A stretch of DNA of 64,000 nucleotides from Runella zeae DSM 19591 (lineage in GTDB: Bacteria; Bacteroidota; Bacteroidia; Cytophagales; Spirosomataceae). The notes below the pieces were generated by a model. The model made no database searches, was not told the DNA's origin, and saw only the letters and a program-made list of their open reading frames with translations. The stretch's first letter is position 1, and each line of letters starts with the position of its first letter. Shown here one piece after another: positions 15,799 to 26,256 of the stretch. The DNA lies in the NCBI RefSeq assembly GCF_000423565.1, contig NZ_KE384037.1:400951-464950 (forward strand). Reading direction: 5' to 3'. The position numbers and the translations under genes were made by a program.

Positions 15799-18690
15799 CT
15801 ATTTTCCTGAGCCGCCCAATTTGGAAGTCCCACTTGCGGGTTCTGCTTGTATGGGAGAGAGGCGTTGGTTGATGCCTTTTTCTACCATAGGCAAGCCTTC
15901 AGTCATCCACGCAGGAGCAGGCGCATCTTTGAGATAATGATCGAAATATTGGTACAAACGCACCGCAAAATCTTTCATATTTTGGCGTTTGGTAAGGCCG
16001 TGTTTTTCGCCGTTGTAATTAAGCATCCAAACGGGCTTATTAAGACGTTTCAGAGCCATATAAAACTCAATCCCTTGGTACCAAGGCACTGCACCGTCGT
16101 CGTCATTGTGCATCATCAATACAGGCGTTTGGATTTTGGGAGCGTGAAAAAGCGGTGAATTTTCGAGATACTGCATTGGTTTTTCCCACAATGTACCTCC
16201 GATACGGCTCTGCGTATGCTCATACTGCGCTTGCCGCGACATACCCGAATCCCAACGGATACCTCCATAAGCACTTGTCATATTAGATACGGGAGCACCG
16301 GCTTCGGCAGCTTTAAATAAGTTGGTTTGTGTCACAAGATAGGCAGTCTGATACCCACCCCAGCTATGACCCGAAATACCGATTTTGTCTTTATCCACAA
16401 ATCCTTTGTCAATCATACTCAATACACCCGGTACGATGCAATTGTAGGCACTTTGGCCAGGATAACCGTCTTTATACACAATATCAGGTACAAAAACCAA
16501 GTAGCCATTGCTCGTAAAATAAGAGTAATTGATGTAAGAACGAATAGGGCGTGGGGCATAATGCGTATGGATATTGTCGGAGTTTTTCTCATAAAAATAC
16601 GTCATCATGGGATACTTCTTGGTAGGGTCGAAGTTTTCGGGTTTGTACAACAATCCTTGCAGAGGCGTACCGTCGCCAGCTCTCCAACTTACGATTTCTA
16701 CCGAACCCCACCAATAGTTGTTTTGTTGAGGATTAGCTTCGGTCACACGTGTTATATTCTTGAAACTCAAATCGGTAGCATACCAATCTGGATAATCTTT
16801 GAAAGTCTGTTTGGTAAACAATACCCGATTCGCATCTTTGGCTTTCAATACCACATTTCCAATGTTAAAATCCCCTTCATATAGGGGTGTTATTTGAGAA
16901 GTATTGGCCGCAAGCTGCACAAACCCTTCTTTCTTAGTAGTTTCGTTGACAGTGCTCAATAAAAGCGGGCTGTTTATATCTACGCTTTTTTCTTCGGGGT
17001 CAAGTCTTACATAGCGAAATACCTTCTTGTCAGGACGGCCATTGGTCAAGCGTTTGGCTTGGGCAGGATTTTTGGGGTCGATTTGCCAAATATCATAGCG
17101 GTCATATATCAAAAGAGATTGGTCATCTTTGCTCCAACCCGCCACGCCATACGCCCGTGGAAAATCAGGATGATCGTCTTCTTCATCCGCAAATCTTACC
17201 GTTTTGTTGGTGGTGAGTTGAATGGTCTTATTGCTAGCAATCTCATGCGCAAACCACGACGTATCAGGATTGGAAAACCAGTACAAAAACTTGCCTTCGG
17301 GCGATACACGCACATTTCCTTCCACTTTTTCTTTCACCAATTTTTGAGAACCGTCTTTGGCGTCAATGATGTATATATCTTCTTTGGGGTTCCAGTCCCA
17401 GTGTTGACCCGAATATTTTTCATCGGCATGACCCACCAAAATGTTGGCGTTGCCTTCCACTACCAAATCAACATCGGGCAGATGAACTCCTCCTAGCTGT
17501 ACAAGTTTTTTATCATTGAGGTGCGCTACAGCCAAATACGACTTTTTCTTATCTCTTTCCAATGATACCTTTTGTTGGGTTTGGAGCTTGGTATCTTGCC
17601 AATGCCACACTTCTACGTTTACGATTTCGTCAGATAAGAGGGTGGTATCCTGAACAACGGGGCGGGGAGCCGTCCCAAAAAACAGTTTGTCACCACTTTT
17701 AGAAAACTTAGGGGTATAGTCACCACTTACTAGCCAATCCTTCTGAGCAGGTTGGGTACTTTCATCGGCCAGCAAAGTCGCCGTTTGCTCACCCATTTTC
17801 CAATATAAAAGTTTATGGCTTCTAATTTGGGTTTTGGCGTTGGTATCCAAATCAGCCACAAAAGCCAATTGACTTCCATTATCATCAAAAGAAAGTTTCT
17901 TGAATTTGTGTTTTGAATGCCCTTCGTAGATACGGGCAAGTTGCTTTGTAGCAATGTCATATACATACACCCCGGCCTTGGTAGAATCTGTACCAGTAGA
18001 GGCAAAAGCCAATAGCTTCCCGTTTTTGGTCACTTCATAATCGGTCACAAAAGGGAAGTTTTTTTCGGTAGCTGTTTTCAAATCACGCCACACAAGGCCG
18101 TAGCCATTTTCTTCGCTTTCTTTTTTGGCCTTTGCACGGGGTGCTTTTTTGGTGCTATCGCCTTTGGCTTCGGGCGTTTTGGCCTTTTCTGATTCTTTAA
18201 TAAAAGCTACCCAACTACCGCTTTTCTCAGGGATTTTGAAAGACTGCACCAGCGGAAATTTGACCAGTTGCTTAGTAGCCAATGTATAAATCCCCAATGA
18301 GTCTTTAGGAAGCTCATCTTTTTTCTTTTTGGCACGCTTTGCGGCTTTTGTGACGGCGAGTTGAGGTTTTATTTTAAAAACGCCAAACTCCGAATCGCTC
18401 GTAAATTTGAGGTCATTGCCGCGCGCTACTGAGTCGGCTTTAGCAGTAGTAAAATTGTAAAAAACCACTTTACCGTCGCCTTCTTGGGGGTTGAGTGCAT
18501 AGCCAAACCACTGCCCATTGTGGCTCACTATTCTTTCTGGAATATCCTTCCAAAAATCATATACCTCGTGGGTTAAGGGCTTTTTGGCCACCGTTGGAGC
18601 CTCAGCGGGGGCTTTCTTAGATTTCTTCTGGGCATAGGTCTGAGACACTACCAGAAATGCTAATGAAGTGTAAAATATAATTTTTTTCAT
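15799..18690 (-). CDS. Secreted S9 family prolyl oligopeptidase
   Basis: Large (963 residues) extracytoplasmic serine peptidase. A signal peptide (MKKIIFYTSLAFLVVSQTYA) precedes a long WD/beta-propeller-like domain and a C-terminal alpha/beta hydrolase. The catalytic triad is visible: S776 in GISGHSWGGYQ, Asp in the HNDDDGAVPW block (about 863-865) and H897 in NGEKHGLTKR. The propeller contains lysine/alanine-rich inserts around residues 30, 120-125 and 160-190 that are not typical and are probably flexible loops. It is a single-gene unit ending at a strong terminator. Confidence 0.9.
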   Translation of the reverse strand: MKKIIFYTSLAFLVVSQTYAQKKSKKAPAEAPTVAKKPLTHEVYDFWKDIPERIVSHNGQWFGYALNPQEGDGKVVFYNFTTAKADSVARGNDLKFTSDSEFGVFKIKPQLAVTKAAKRAKKKKDELPKDSLGIYTLATKQLVKFPLVQSFKIPEKSGSWVAFIKESEKAKTPEAKGDSTKKAPRAKAKKESEENGYGLVWRDLKTATEKNFPFVTDYEVTKNGKLLAFASTGTDSTKAGVYVYDIATKQLARIYEGHSKHKFKKLSFDDNGSQLAFVADLDTNAKTQIRSHKLLYWKMGEQTATLLADESTQPAQKDWLVSGDYTPKFSKSGDKLFFGTAPRPVVQDTTLLSDEIVNVEVWHWQDTKLQTQQKVSLERDKKKSYLAVAHLNDKKLVQLGGVHLPDVDLVVEGNANILVGHADEKYSGQHWDWNPKEDIYIIDAKDGSQKLVKEKVEGNVRVSPEGKFLYWFSNPDTSWFAHEIASNKTIQLTTNKTVRFADEEDDHPDFPRAYGVAGWSKDDQSLLIYDRYDIWQIDPKNPAQAKRLTNGRPDKKVFRYVRLDPEEKSVDINSPLLLSTVNETTKKEGFVQLAANTSQITPLYEGDFNIGNVVLKAKDANRVLFTKQTFKDYPDWYATDLSFKNITRVTEANPQQNNYWWGSVEIVSWRAGDGTPLQGLLYKPENFDPTKKYPMMTYFYEKNSDNIHTHYAPRPIRSYINYSYFTSNGYLVFVPDIVYKDGYPGQSAYNCIVPGVLSMIDKGFVDKDKIGISGHSWGGYQTAYLVTQTNLFKAAEAGAPVSNMTSAYGGIRWDSGMSRQAQYEHTQSRIGGTLWEKPMQYLENSPLFHAPKIQTPVLMMHNDDDGAVPWYQGIEFYMALKRLNKPVWMLNYNGEKHGLTKRQNMKDFAVRLYQYFDHYLKDAPAPAWMTEGLPMVEKGINQRLSPIQAEPASGTSKLGGSGK

Positions 18691-18791
18691 GTTAATGAAG
18701 TTTTGATAGTCAAATCTACGATTTCGAGACGTTTTATTGCTGAATTATCCCCAATTTTGCGACGTAATCACCAACTATTTAGTCAAAACTA

Positions 18792-19595
18792 ATGAAAATT
18801 GCCATAGTAGGTTGTGGAAACATGGGGATGGCTTTTGCCAAATCGTTTCTACAATATGATTTAGTAAAAAAAGAGAATCTTCTTTTAATCGAAAAAAGCG
18901 CCGACCGCGCCCAAGCCCTTCGTACCGAAAACACGGGTGTAGTCATCGAAACCATCAGCTCGCACATTGGCGACTATGATGTAGTGATTGTTTCGGTAAA
19001 GCCCCAAGATTTTACGAATGTACAGGCAGCTTTACGCGAAGTGCTCCAGCCTCAGCAAGTGGTGCTTTCTATCATGGCGGGTATTCCAATCAGCACTATC
19101 CAAGAAGCCCTCAATCACCGACTTGTGATTAGAGCCATGCCCAATACGCCTGCCATGCTTGGCATGGGAATCACGGGTTTTTCGGCGGCCAAAGAATTGA
19201 GTTTTGCCCAACTCCTCAAAGTCGATAACCTCATCAATGCCACCGGTCGTTCGGTGTTTTTGGAAGACGAATCCATGCTTGATGCCGTCACGGCGCTCAG
19301 TGGTAGCGGGCCTGCTTATTTTTATTATCTAGTAAAGTCAATGGTAGAAGCTGGCAAAAAAATGGGTTTTGAGGAATCACTTGCTACGCTTTTGGTAAAA
19401 CAAACCATGCTTGGCTCGTTTCACCTTATCAACAATGCCGACAAAAGCCTCGACGACCTTATTAAGGCCGTAGCCTCAAAAGGCGGCACCACCGAAGCCG
19501 CTTTGCGCACTTTTGAAGAAGGCGAACTATCCCAAACCCTTCAATTAGGGATTTTGGCCGCCGAAAAACGCGCCAAAGAATTGTCGAAGGGGTAG
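18792..19595 (+). CDS. proC: Pyrroline-5-carboxylate reductase
   Basis: Final step of proline synthesis: NAD(P)H reduction of pyrroline-5-carboxylate. The N-terminal Rossmann motif is IAIVGCGNMG, followed by VKPQDF, SIMAGIPISTIQ, RAMPNTPAMLGMGITG and the C-terminal signature ALSGSGPAYFYYLVKSMVEAG...LKAVASKGGTTEAAL (last part read as IKAVASKGGTTEAA). At 267 residues it is full length. It is not linked to proA (12 kb away) or to a proB. Start ATG at 18792. Confidence 0.95.
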   Translation: MKIAIVGCGNMGMAFAKSFLQYDLVKKENLLLIEKSADRAQALRTENTGVVIETISSHIGDYDVVIVSVKPQDFTNVQAALREVLQPQQVVLSIMAGIPISTIQEALNHRLVIRAMPNTPAMLGMGITGFSAAKELSFAQLLKVDNLINATGRSVFLEDESMLDAVTALSGSGPAYFYYLVKSMVEAGKKMGFEESLATLLVKQTMLGSFHLINNADKSLDDLIKAVASKGGTTEAALRTFEEGELSQTLQLGILAAEKRAKELSKG

Positions 19596-19675
19596 AATTT
19601 TCTCTCCTTTGTATTTGCTATGAGTAAATTGCCCGCCTCCGTAATTTAGAAGCCCTATTTTTCGTTATTTTTGGT

Positions 19676-22600
19676 ATGAAGCAAATTTTACGTACTATCT
19701 TTTTGTTGTTGTGGGTTATCGGCGGGATACAGGCTCAAAACCCCGCTGCGGTTCGGTTTGTGCGCAATCAAGGACAGTGGGATGCTGCCATTCGTTATCG
19801 TGCCGAAATACCCGGGGGGTATTTATTGTTGAAAGAGAAATCGTTGATGTACGTTTTCTTTGATGCCGAAGCCCTCAAAAGTCGCCATGCCATGGGCAAT
19901 CTAGCCAATGCCCGCACGTCGGATGTAGTAAACGGCCACGCTGTAGAAGTGCTATTTGAAGATGCCAATGCCGCTTTTAAAGTCGAAGAACAGCACCCTA
20001 ATGCTAGCAGCAACAATTATTTTTTGGATAGTAATCCCACCAAATGGGCCTCTAATGTTCCTTCTTTTGGCGAAATCATCTATCGGGATGTGTATCCCGG
20101 TATTGACTTCAAAATGTATGCCTTTCGCCAAACCCTCAAATACGAATTTTTAGTAGCACCTCTGGCCGACGCTTCGCGCATTAAGCTAAAATACCTAGGT
20201 GGCAAATCCCTCACACTCGTTGACAATCAGCTCAAGGTCGAGACCACTGTCAATACTTTCAATGAGCTTAAACCTTATACCTATCAGGAAATCAATGAGC
20301 GTACCCGTGAAATAACCACCCAATACCGCTTAGAAGGCAATCGGGTCTCTTTTGAGTTTCCGAAAGGATACCAAAAAGAACACGCCCTCACGATTGACCC
20401 GGAACTCGTTTTTTCGTCATTTTCGGGGTCTTTTGCCGACAACTGGGGCCACGCTGCTACTTACGACGAAGATGGTAACCTTTATACTGCGGGGACTATT
20501 TTGGATACCCGGGTCTTTCCAGCTACAACAGGCGCTTTCCAAACACGCCTTAACGGTCAAGTGGACGTGGGCGTGTTGAAATTCACCCCTGATGGTAGCC
20601 GCTTGCTCTACGCCACTTACATTGGAGGAGCTTTTACCGACATTCCTCATAGTATGATTGTCAATCATAAAAATGAGTTGGTGATTTTTGGAACTACCTC
20701 TTCATCCAATTTCCCTACGACCACAGGAGCCTATCAAACAAGATTTGGCGGAGGCACTCGTACTACCCCTATTGATGGGCTAGAGCTTGAAAATGGGAGT
20801 GATATTTTTGTGCTTAAACTCAATACCACCGGTACAAGACTCGAAGGAAGCACTTTTGTAGGAGGCAATGGCAATGATGGCATTTGTAATGCTTTTGACC
20901 TTACTGTACGCAATTATGGCGATGAGTTTCGAGGAGAAGTAGTAGTAGATGCCCAAGACAATGTGTATGTAGCGACTTCTACCAACTCTACCAATTTTCC
21001 AGTAGTAAATGGGATTACTAACCAATACGGTGGGCGACAAGATGCTGTAGTATTTAAACTTAACGCTTCTTTGCAAACTTTAGTCATGAGTACCTATTTA
21101 GGAGGTACCGCCATTGATGCTGCCTACGGCATCAAGTGGGCATCTTCGGGCGCATTCTATGTCACGGGAGGGACTCGAAGTAGCAACCTTCCCGCTAAAA
21201 CAGGTGCTTATAAAGGTACCCTCAGTGGAATAGAAGACGGGTTTATCGCTAAATTTTCGAATGATCGATTTGAGCAGCTTACCTACCTAGGTACTGATAG
21301 CGCAGATGTAGCTTATCTGGTAGATATTGACGCTGAAGAAAATGTCTATACCATTGGGCTTACGCGAGGGCGATACACCACTACTACAGGCACTTATCGC
21401 AACCTAAACGCGGGGCAGTTTATTCACGCCTTAGACAAAAACTTATCTAGCACGGTATTTTCGACTACTATTGGCTCCAACCGCGCCCGTCCCGACATTT
21501 CCCCGACTGCTTTTTTAGTAAACGAATGTGGTAATATTTATTTTTCTGGATGGGGCGGAGCAGTAAATATTCGCAATCGAAACAACCCTTATAGTAGTAC
21601 TACGGGGCTTCCTATTACTACTGATGCTTACCAACAAAATACAAACGGCAACAATTTTTACATTGCCATTCTTGAAAAAGGGGCAAAATCTTTATTATAC
21701 AGTACGTTTTTTGGAAGCTCTAGTCCTGGTGACGTAGACCGAGGCGACCATGTAGATGGTGGCACAAGTCGCTTTTCTAAAAATGGCATCATCTATCATG
21801 CTACTTGCGCGTGTGGTGGCTCCCGCTTTCCCACAACTCCCATGGCTTGGTCACGAACTAACAACAGCGACAACTGTAACAATGCCGCTTTTAAAATTGA
21901 CATTGATCGTCTCAAGGCCGACTTTGACCCTTACTTGGGTTCTCAAAAAGGCGTAGTATCGGGCTGTGCTCCGTTGACTTTAGATTTTATCAATGTCAGC
22001 CAAGGAGGAAAAACCTATATCTGGGATATAGAAGGAAATACCATTTCCCGCGACCCCAACAAATCTACTTATACTTTCAATCAACCAGGAGAGTATCGGG
22101 TCACTTTACGGGCCTTCAATCCCCTTGTTTGCCGAGGGCAAGATGTAGTTACTAAGATTATCAAAGTAGGAACTAGCAAAGCTAGCGCGAAAGGAGATAC
22201 CACCGTGTGTAGCAATGTAGGGGTGCCTTTGCTGGCTCAAGGAGGCATCAAATACACTTGGAGTCCCGCAGCGGGATTGAGCAATCCTAATATCGCCAAT
22301 CCTATCGCTCGTGTCAATGCTACTACGCAATTTATCTGTACAATTACTGACTCGGTATGTACCGTGACTCGCAACGTGACAGTACGCATTGACAATGCAA
22401 AACCTGATTTTAACGCCCTTAAAGATACCACACTCTGCCCCGGTCAAAGTACCTTACTGACGGCTTTGGGCAATGCCCCACGATTTCGATGGAGTCCTTC
22501 CAATACTTTGAGTGATTCGGTGGGTACTAAAGTATCGGCCAAGCCTACCCAAACAACGACCTATACCGTGACGGGCTTATATGCCGATGGATGTAGGCCG

Positions 22601-23344
22601 CAAAAAAGCATTACAGTTAGGATAGAAGACAACAAACCTGATTTTAAGGTATCACCAGATACTACCATTTGTGCAGGGCAAAGCGCCCTCCTCATGGCTG
22701 AAGGAAACGGCACTTTTCGCTGGACTCCTTCGCCGTCCCTCAGCGATACTCTTATCAAAAATCCTATTGCCACGCCCACGCAGACTACTACCTATACAGT
22801 GACGGCTGTTTATCCCGATGGATGCAGACCTAAAAAGAATGTAACGGTTACTATCGAGAGAGGTCCTCAAAATATGGCATTTGATATTGTACCATCTTAT
22901 AGTTGCGGTCAGCCAACTACGCTACAGTATGTCAACAAAACTTCAGGAGCCACAAGATATGAATGGGATTTGGGCAATGGTGTAAAAGCTACTACACTGA
23001 CTCCTTCTCCTATCACTTACACCCAAAATGGCACCTATCAAGTGACACTCAAGGCGTATTCAGCCCGAGGATGCGAATCGTCAGTCACTCAATCGGTCAA
23101 TGTCTTGAATTTGGATAAAATCCCTAATGTAATCACCCCTAATGGTGACGGTAAAAATGATACTTTCGTCATCGGTGTGGCTGGTACTCGTTTAGAGATT
23201 TTTAATCGTTGGGGTAAACTCACTTTTAGTAGTACCAATTATACCGACAATTGGGGAAAAGACGTTTCAGCAGGAACTTATTTTTATCAACTTACTCTAC
23301 CGGGCGATATACCCTGTAAAGGATGGATACAGGTCTTGGAATAG
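19676..23344 (+). CDS. Type IX secreted protein with SBBP repeats, PKD/Ig-like domains and gliding-motility C-terminal domain
   Basis: A 1222-residue cell-surface protein. It has a signal peptide (residues 1-20), an N-terminal region beginning VRFVRNQGQWDAAIRYRAEI, beta-propeller (SBBP-type) repeats over about 240-720 (recurring 'YLGG/FVGG...DA' and 'TTTGAYQT' units), a PKD-like domain near 760-840, and three similar Ig-like modules each with 'DTT(V/L/I)C...LLAQG...W(T/S)P' (about 840-1080). A second PKD module follows near 1090-1150. The C-terminus (IPNVITPNGDGKNDTFVIG ... LEIFNRWGKL ... AGTYFYQLTLPG) is the CHU_C/type IX sorting domain. Likely an adhesin or surface-attached structural protein; no catalytic motif seen. 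Confidence 0.88.
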   Translation: MKQILRTIFLLLWVIGGIQAQNPAAVRFVRNQGQWDAAIRYRAEIPGGYLLLKEKSLMYVFFDAEALKSRHAMGNLANARTSDVVNGHAVEVLFEDANAAFKVEEQHPNASSNNYFLDSNPTKWASNVPSFGEIIYRDVYPGIDFKMYAFRQTLKYEFLVAPLADASRIKLKYLGGKSLTLVDNQLKVETTVNTFNELKPYTYQEINERTREITTQYRLEGNRVSFEFPKGYQKEHALTIDPELVFSSFSGSFADNWGHAATYDEDGNLYTAGTILDTRVFPATTGAFQTRLNGQVDVGVLKFTPDGSRLLYATYIGGAFTDIPHSMIVNHKNELVIFGTTSSSNFPTTTGAYQTRFGGGTRTTPIDGLELENGSDIFVLKLNTTGTRLEGSTFVGGNGNDGICNAFDLTVRNYGDEFRGEVVVDAQDNVYVATSTNSTNFPVVNGITNQYGGRQDAVVFKLNASLQTLVMSTYLGGTAIDAAYGIKWASSGAFYVTGGTRSSNLPAKTGAYKGTLSGIEDGFIAKFSNDRFEQLTYLGTDSADVAYLVDIDAEENVYTIGLTRGRYTTTTGTYRNLNAGQFIHALDKNLSSTVFSTTIGSNRARPDISPTAFLVNECGNIYFSGWGGAVNIRNRNNPYSSTTGLPITTDAYQQNTNGNNFYIAILEKGAKSLLYSTFFGSSSPGDVDRGDHVDGGTSRFSKNGIIYHATCACGGSRFPTTPMAWSRTNNSDNCNNAAFKIDIDRLKADFDPYLGSQKGVVSGCAPLTLDFINVSQGGKTYIWDIEGNTISRDPNKSTYTFNQPGEYRVTLRAFNPLVCRGQDVVTKIIKVGTSKASAKGDTTVCSNVGVPLLAQGGIKYTWSPAAGLSNPNIANPIARVNATTQFICTITDSVCTVTRNVTVRIDNAKPDFNALKDTTLCPGQSTLLTALGNAPRFRWSPSNTLSDSVGTKVSAKPTQTTTYTVTGLYADGCRPQKSITVRIEDNKPDFKVSPDTTICAGQSALLMAEGNGTFRWTPSPSLSDTLIKNPIATPTQTTTYTVTAVYPDGCRPKKNVTVTIERGPQNMAFDIVPSYSCGQPTTLQYVNKTSGATRYEWDLGNGVKATTLTPSPITYTQNGTYQVTLKAYSARGCESSVTQSVNVLNLDKIPNVITPNGDGKNDTFVIGVAGTRLEIFNRWGKLTFSSTNYTDNWGKDVSAGTYFYQLTLPGDIPCKGWIQVLE

Positions 23345-23378
23345 CACAAAAAAGACGGGTCTCCCCGCCTTTTTTGTG
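23345..23378. terminator. Intrinsic terminator after the type IX secreted protein gene
   Basis: A 15-bp stem (23345-23359 with 23364-23378, one A-C mismatch) has an A-run on one side and T-run on the other, so it works in both directions between convergent genes. Confidence 0.8.
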
Positions 23379-23399
23379 TAATAATATGGAATACTGAAT

Positions 23400-24110
23400 T
23401 TAGTCATCGCTTCTTCTTCCAAGCAACAAACTAACGTAATACATCAAGTTGGCTAAGGCTCCCAATGCCGCCACTACGTAGGTCATAGCAGCCCACCAAA
23501 GAGCGTCTTTGGCCATGTCATATTCATTGCGGTTTACGATACCTCTCTGTTCTACCCAAGCCAAAGCCCTGCGACTTGCATCAAACTCAACGGGCAGAGT
23601 AATAAGGGCAAAAAGAGTAACACCCAAGTTTGCCGCCACCAAGATCGTCAATAAAGTAGTACTCACAATCCCTTGGTTGTAAAAGATAAACCCGCCCAAA
23701 AACAACATTCCCATGTTAAAAATATTAAGAATATTGCTACACACTTGCACCACAGGCACAAGGGCTGAGCGCATTTTCAGGGGAGCATAAGCTACTTTGT
23801 GCTGCACAGCGTGGCCGCATTCGTGCGCTGCTACCGCTGCCGCCGATACACTTCTACCGTGGTAGACATCTGCGCTCAAGTTGACAGTTTTGTCGGCAGG
23901 ATTATAATGGTCGGTGAGCATTCCTTCTACTTGTGTGATTCTGACATCGTATATACCATTATCCCGAAGCATTCGTTGGGCGATCTCTGCCCCCGAAAGG
24001 CCATTCATTAAGCCTACTTGCGCATATTCCGTAAATTTACTTTTCAAACGCCATTGGACAAACATCCCAATGACCATAAATACCAGTCCAATTAGAATTA
24101 AACCACCCAT
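23400..24110 (-). CDS. Zinc metallopeptidase, YugP-like membrane protein
   Basis: Membrane-anchored peptidase of 236 residues. It has an N-terminal membrane helix (residues 2-19), the zinc motif HECGH (96-100) within AAAVAAHECGHAVQHKVAYAPLKMRS, and two further membrane helices (about 120-145 and 150-180). The family is widespread but largely uncharacterised, thought to act in membrane protein quality control. Length and motif spacing match the family. Start ATG at 24110. Confidence 0.88.
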   Translation of the reverse strand: MGGLILIGLVFMVIGMFVQWRLKSKFTEYAQVGLMNGLSGAEIAQRMLRDNGIYDVRITQVEGMLTDHYNPADKTVNLSADVYHGRSVSAAAVAAHECGHAVQHKVAYAPLKMRSALVPVVQVCSNILNIFNMGMLFLGGFIFYNQGIVSTTLLTILVAANLGVTLFALITLPVEFDASRRALAWVEQRGIVNRNEYDMAKDALWWAAMTYVVAALGALANLMYYVSLLLGRRSDD

Positions 24111-24186
24111 GATTTTTGGATTTAGATTTTACCGATTTTAATTGGTTTCAATTTAATGGATAAGTTTAAAACTAATTAAAATCGAA

Positions 24187-24672
24187 TTAATAGCTGTTTT
24201 TAATTTTTTCAATCAAAGAAGTCGTCGAATACCCTTTCACCAAAGCGATGGTTTTCACTTCTCCTCCTCTACCTACTACAAAATCTGCGCCAACGATATT
24301 TTGGGGTGTATAATCATCACCTTTCACCAAAATATCAGGACAAATTGTCTGAATGAGCTCCAGCGGAGTAGGTTCGTCAAACAAAATGACAGTATCTACA
24401 AACGACAAGGCCGCCATCAAACGAGCACGGGCGTATTCATTGACCACGGGGCGAGAAGGGCCTTTTAGACGACTCACCGACGCGTCGGTGTTTAAGCCCA
24501 AAACGAGCTTATCGCCCAAAGCACGTGATTTTTCGAGATAGTCGATATGTCCTAAATGAACAATGTCAAAACACCCATTGGTAAATACAATTTTCTTTCC
24601 TTCGGCTTGCCATTCGCGTGCAACTTGGGCGGCAGCTTCCCAGCTCATAATTTTGTCGGCAGTACTAGACAT
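24187..24672 (-). CDS. rfaE2: D-glycero-beta-D-manno-heptose 1-phosphate adenylyltransferase
   Basis: Transfers AMP to heptose 1-phosphate to give ADP-heptose for lipopolysaccharide core. The cytidylyltransferase-like signature [19 protein letters not shown] (HxGH) is clear, followed by [19 protein letters not shown] and [10 protein letters not shown]. At 161 residues it corresponds to the C-terminal half of HldE; no kinase half is fused or adjacent. It overlaps the end of the upstream flippase-like gene by 8 bp, in the panD operon. Confidence 0.92.
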   Translation of the reverse strand: MSSTADKIMSWEAAAQVAREWQAEGKKIVFTNGCFDIVHLGHIDYLEKSRALGDKLVLGLNTDASVSRLKGPSRPVVNEYARARLMAALSFVDTVILFDEPTPLELIQTICPDILVKGDDYTPQNIVGADFVVGRGGEVKTIALVKGYSTTSLIEKIKNSY

Positions 24673-25711
24673 TTTTGTTTGGAATAGAATGTGTTACAGA
24701 ATCTGTTTGATTAGAGGCTTGGGGACTTTTGACCAGCGTAATGATAAATGAAATACCGCCCAAAATCAACATCAGAATCATTTGTGTACCGTGGATATAA
24801 GTAGCCAACGCCAATCCATTTTCTTTGGACAATCCATACAATACCAAAGCACTACTCACCAAAATATGATATGGACCTATCCCCCCCTGTACGGGAGCCG
24901 ACATACCTAATCCGCCCATAATCAATACCGTAAGCCCTGCCAACAAAGAAAGCCCTGACGACTCAGGTAGTACAAAAAAGCACACATAAGAACTCAAGAA
25001 GTACATGACCCAAATCAGCACAGTGTGAAAGACAAAAGCCGCCGGACTCCGAAGTTTTCGAATACTCAATAGCCCGTCGACCAAACCTAACACAAAACCT
25101 TCGATTTTGGCAAAGAGTGCATTCTGACGCAGACGTTCGGCATTTTTTCTGTAAAACCACCAAGCCGCCACCGCCAAGCCTATTCCTATTACTCCTACCC
25201 CTGCCAGAAGTACTATTCTATTAGAGCCGCCTTCTTGTCCTAGTCCTAATTTTTCACCAAAAAGGCTCATAAAAAAATCACTCAAACGCCCAAATTCTAG
25301 CACAAAGGCTAGACCTATCAACACCAATAACGAAACCACATCAAACACCCGCTCTGCTACTACCGTCCCAAAACTCACATTGACTGGTACTTTTTCGAGT
25401 CGATTGAGCGTGCCACAGCGCGTCACCTCCCCTGCCCTTGGAATCAACTGATTGGCAAAATATCCCGTAAAAACCGCTACCGTCGAGTTGAAAGCCGAAG
25501 GCTTGTAGCCCACTGGTTCTAGGAGCATATTCCAACGATAAGCCCGGCTCCAAGCCGCAATAATGGTAAAAATCGCTACGAGGATAAGCCAACTATGATT
25601 GGCATTTTGGAATTTGGCCCACATAGCCGCCAAATCCATGTCTTTGAAAACGTACCACATCAAGCCCCCAGCTACTGCCAACGAAATGATGTATTTGACA
25701 ATATTTTTCAT
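24665..25711 (-). CDS. Flippase-like membrane protein (lysylphosphatidylglycerol synthase TM region/YbhN type)
   Basis: Polytopic membrane protein of 348 residues with 7-8 hydrophobic segments and the family motif region [22 protein letters not shown] (residues ~87-108; split here for brevity) and [17 protein letters not shown]. Members share the N-terminal domain of MprF but not its aminoacyltransferase part, and are thought to move lipids across the membrane. The gene sits between panD (28 bp upstream) and rfaE2 (8-bp overlap), so it is co-transcribed with them; the connection to LPS heptose suggests an envelope role. Confidence 0.82.
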   Translation of the reverse strand: MKNIVKYIISLAVAGGLMWYVFKDMDLAAMWAKFQNANHSWLILVAIFTIIAAWSRAYRWNMLLEPVGYKPSAFNSTVAVFTGYFANQLIPRAGEVTRCGTLNRLEKVPVNVSFGTVVAERVFDVVSLLVLIGLAFVLEFGRLSDFFMSLFGEKLGLGQEGGSNRIVLLAGVGVIGIGLAVAAWWFYRKNAERLRQNALFAKIEGFVLGLVDGLLSIRKLRSPAAFVFHTVLIWVMYFLSSYVCFFVLPESSGLSLLAGLTVLIMGGLGMSAPVQGGIGPYHILVSSALVLYGLSKENGLALATYIHGTQMILMLILGGISFIITLVKSPQASNQTDSVTHSIPNKNV

Positions 25712-25739
25712 CTTTTGAAAAGTAAATAGCGATTTGAGG

Positions 25740-26090
25740 CTATTTTACAATGAGGTTGTTTTCGTCTGGAAAAACAATTTTAGGTTGAAAAGTTTTTGCT
25801 TCTTCTTCGGTCATCATACCATAAGAAATAATAATCACTACATCCCCAACCTGCGCCTTACGAGCTGCCGCACCGTTGAGGCAAATGATGCCCGTTCCAC
25901 GTTCGCCTTTGATCACATACGTAATCAGCCGCTCACCGTTATTGTTGTTGACCACGTGCACTTGCTCATTTTCGAGGATTCCAGCCGCGTCCATGAGGTC
26001 TTCGTCAATCGTGATACTACCTACATAATTCAGCTCGGCTTGGGTAACTTTGACGCGGTGAATTTTAGATTTAAAGAGGGTTACAAACAT
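25740..26090 (-). CDS. panD: Aspartate 1-decarboxylase
   Basis: Pyruvoyl enzyme converting aspartate to beta-alanine for pantothenate. The proenzyme self-cleavage site is G24-S25 in NYVGSITID, exactly at the position known in the family, and the conserved N-terminus [18 protein letters not shown] and [20 protein letters not shown] are present. Length 116 residues is normal. It heads an operon with the flippase-like gene and rfaE2. Confidence 0.95.
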   Translation of the reverse strand: MFVTLFKSKIHRVKVTQAELNYVGSITIDEDLMDAAGILENEQVHVVNNNNGERLITYVIKGERGTGIICLNGAAARKAQVGDVVIIISYGMMTEEEAKTFQPKIVFPDENNLIVK

Positions 26091-26238
26091 GATGTTAGAA
26101 TATTATCAGTTAGTTTAAAACCGTTTTTAAAAAAAATCGGCGTTGAAATAACCTTTAAGAATGCCGCAAAGTTCGTCTTTAATTTTCAAAAGTACAGAGG
26201 TCTATCCAATTTGATTTTAGTAAAGTGAGACTTTAGCG

Positions 26239-26246
26239 TACTTTTG
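26239..26246 (+). promoter_or_regulatory. Putative -7 box of the RNA methyltransferase gene
   Basis: TACTTTTG matches TAnnTTTG and ends 10 bp before the ATG at 26257. The nearest TTTG upstream (26210-26213) is 25 bp away, longer than usual. Confidence 0.45.
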
Positions 26247-26256
26247 TCCCAATTTT

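Noticed and set aside
16327-16884. 185-residue antisense frame inside the S9 peptidase gene
   Set aside because: Fully opposite a conserved catalytic domain; its sequence has no family features and mirrors codon bias of the sense gene.
19666-19673. TATTTTTG as a promoter -7 box for the type IX secreted protein
   Set aside because: It ends 2 bp before the start codon, so transcription would start inside the gene.
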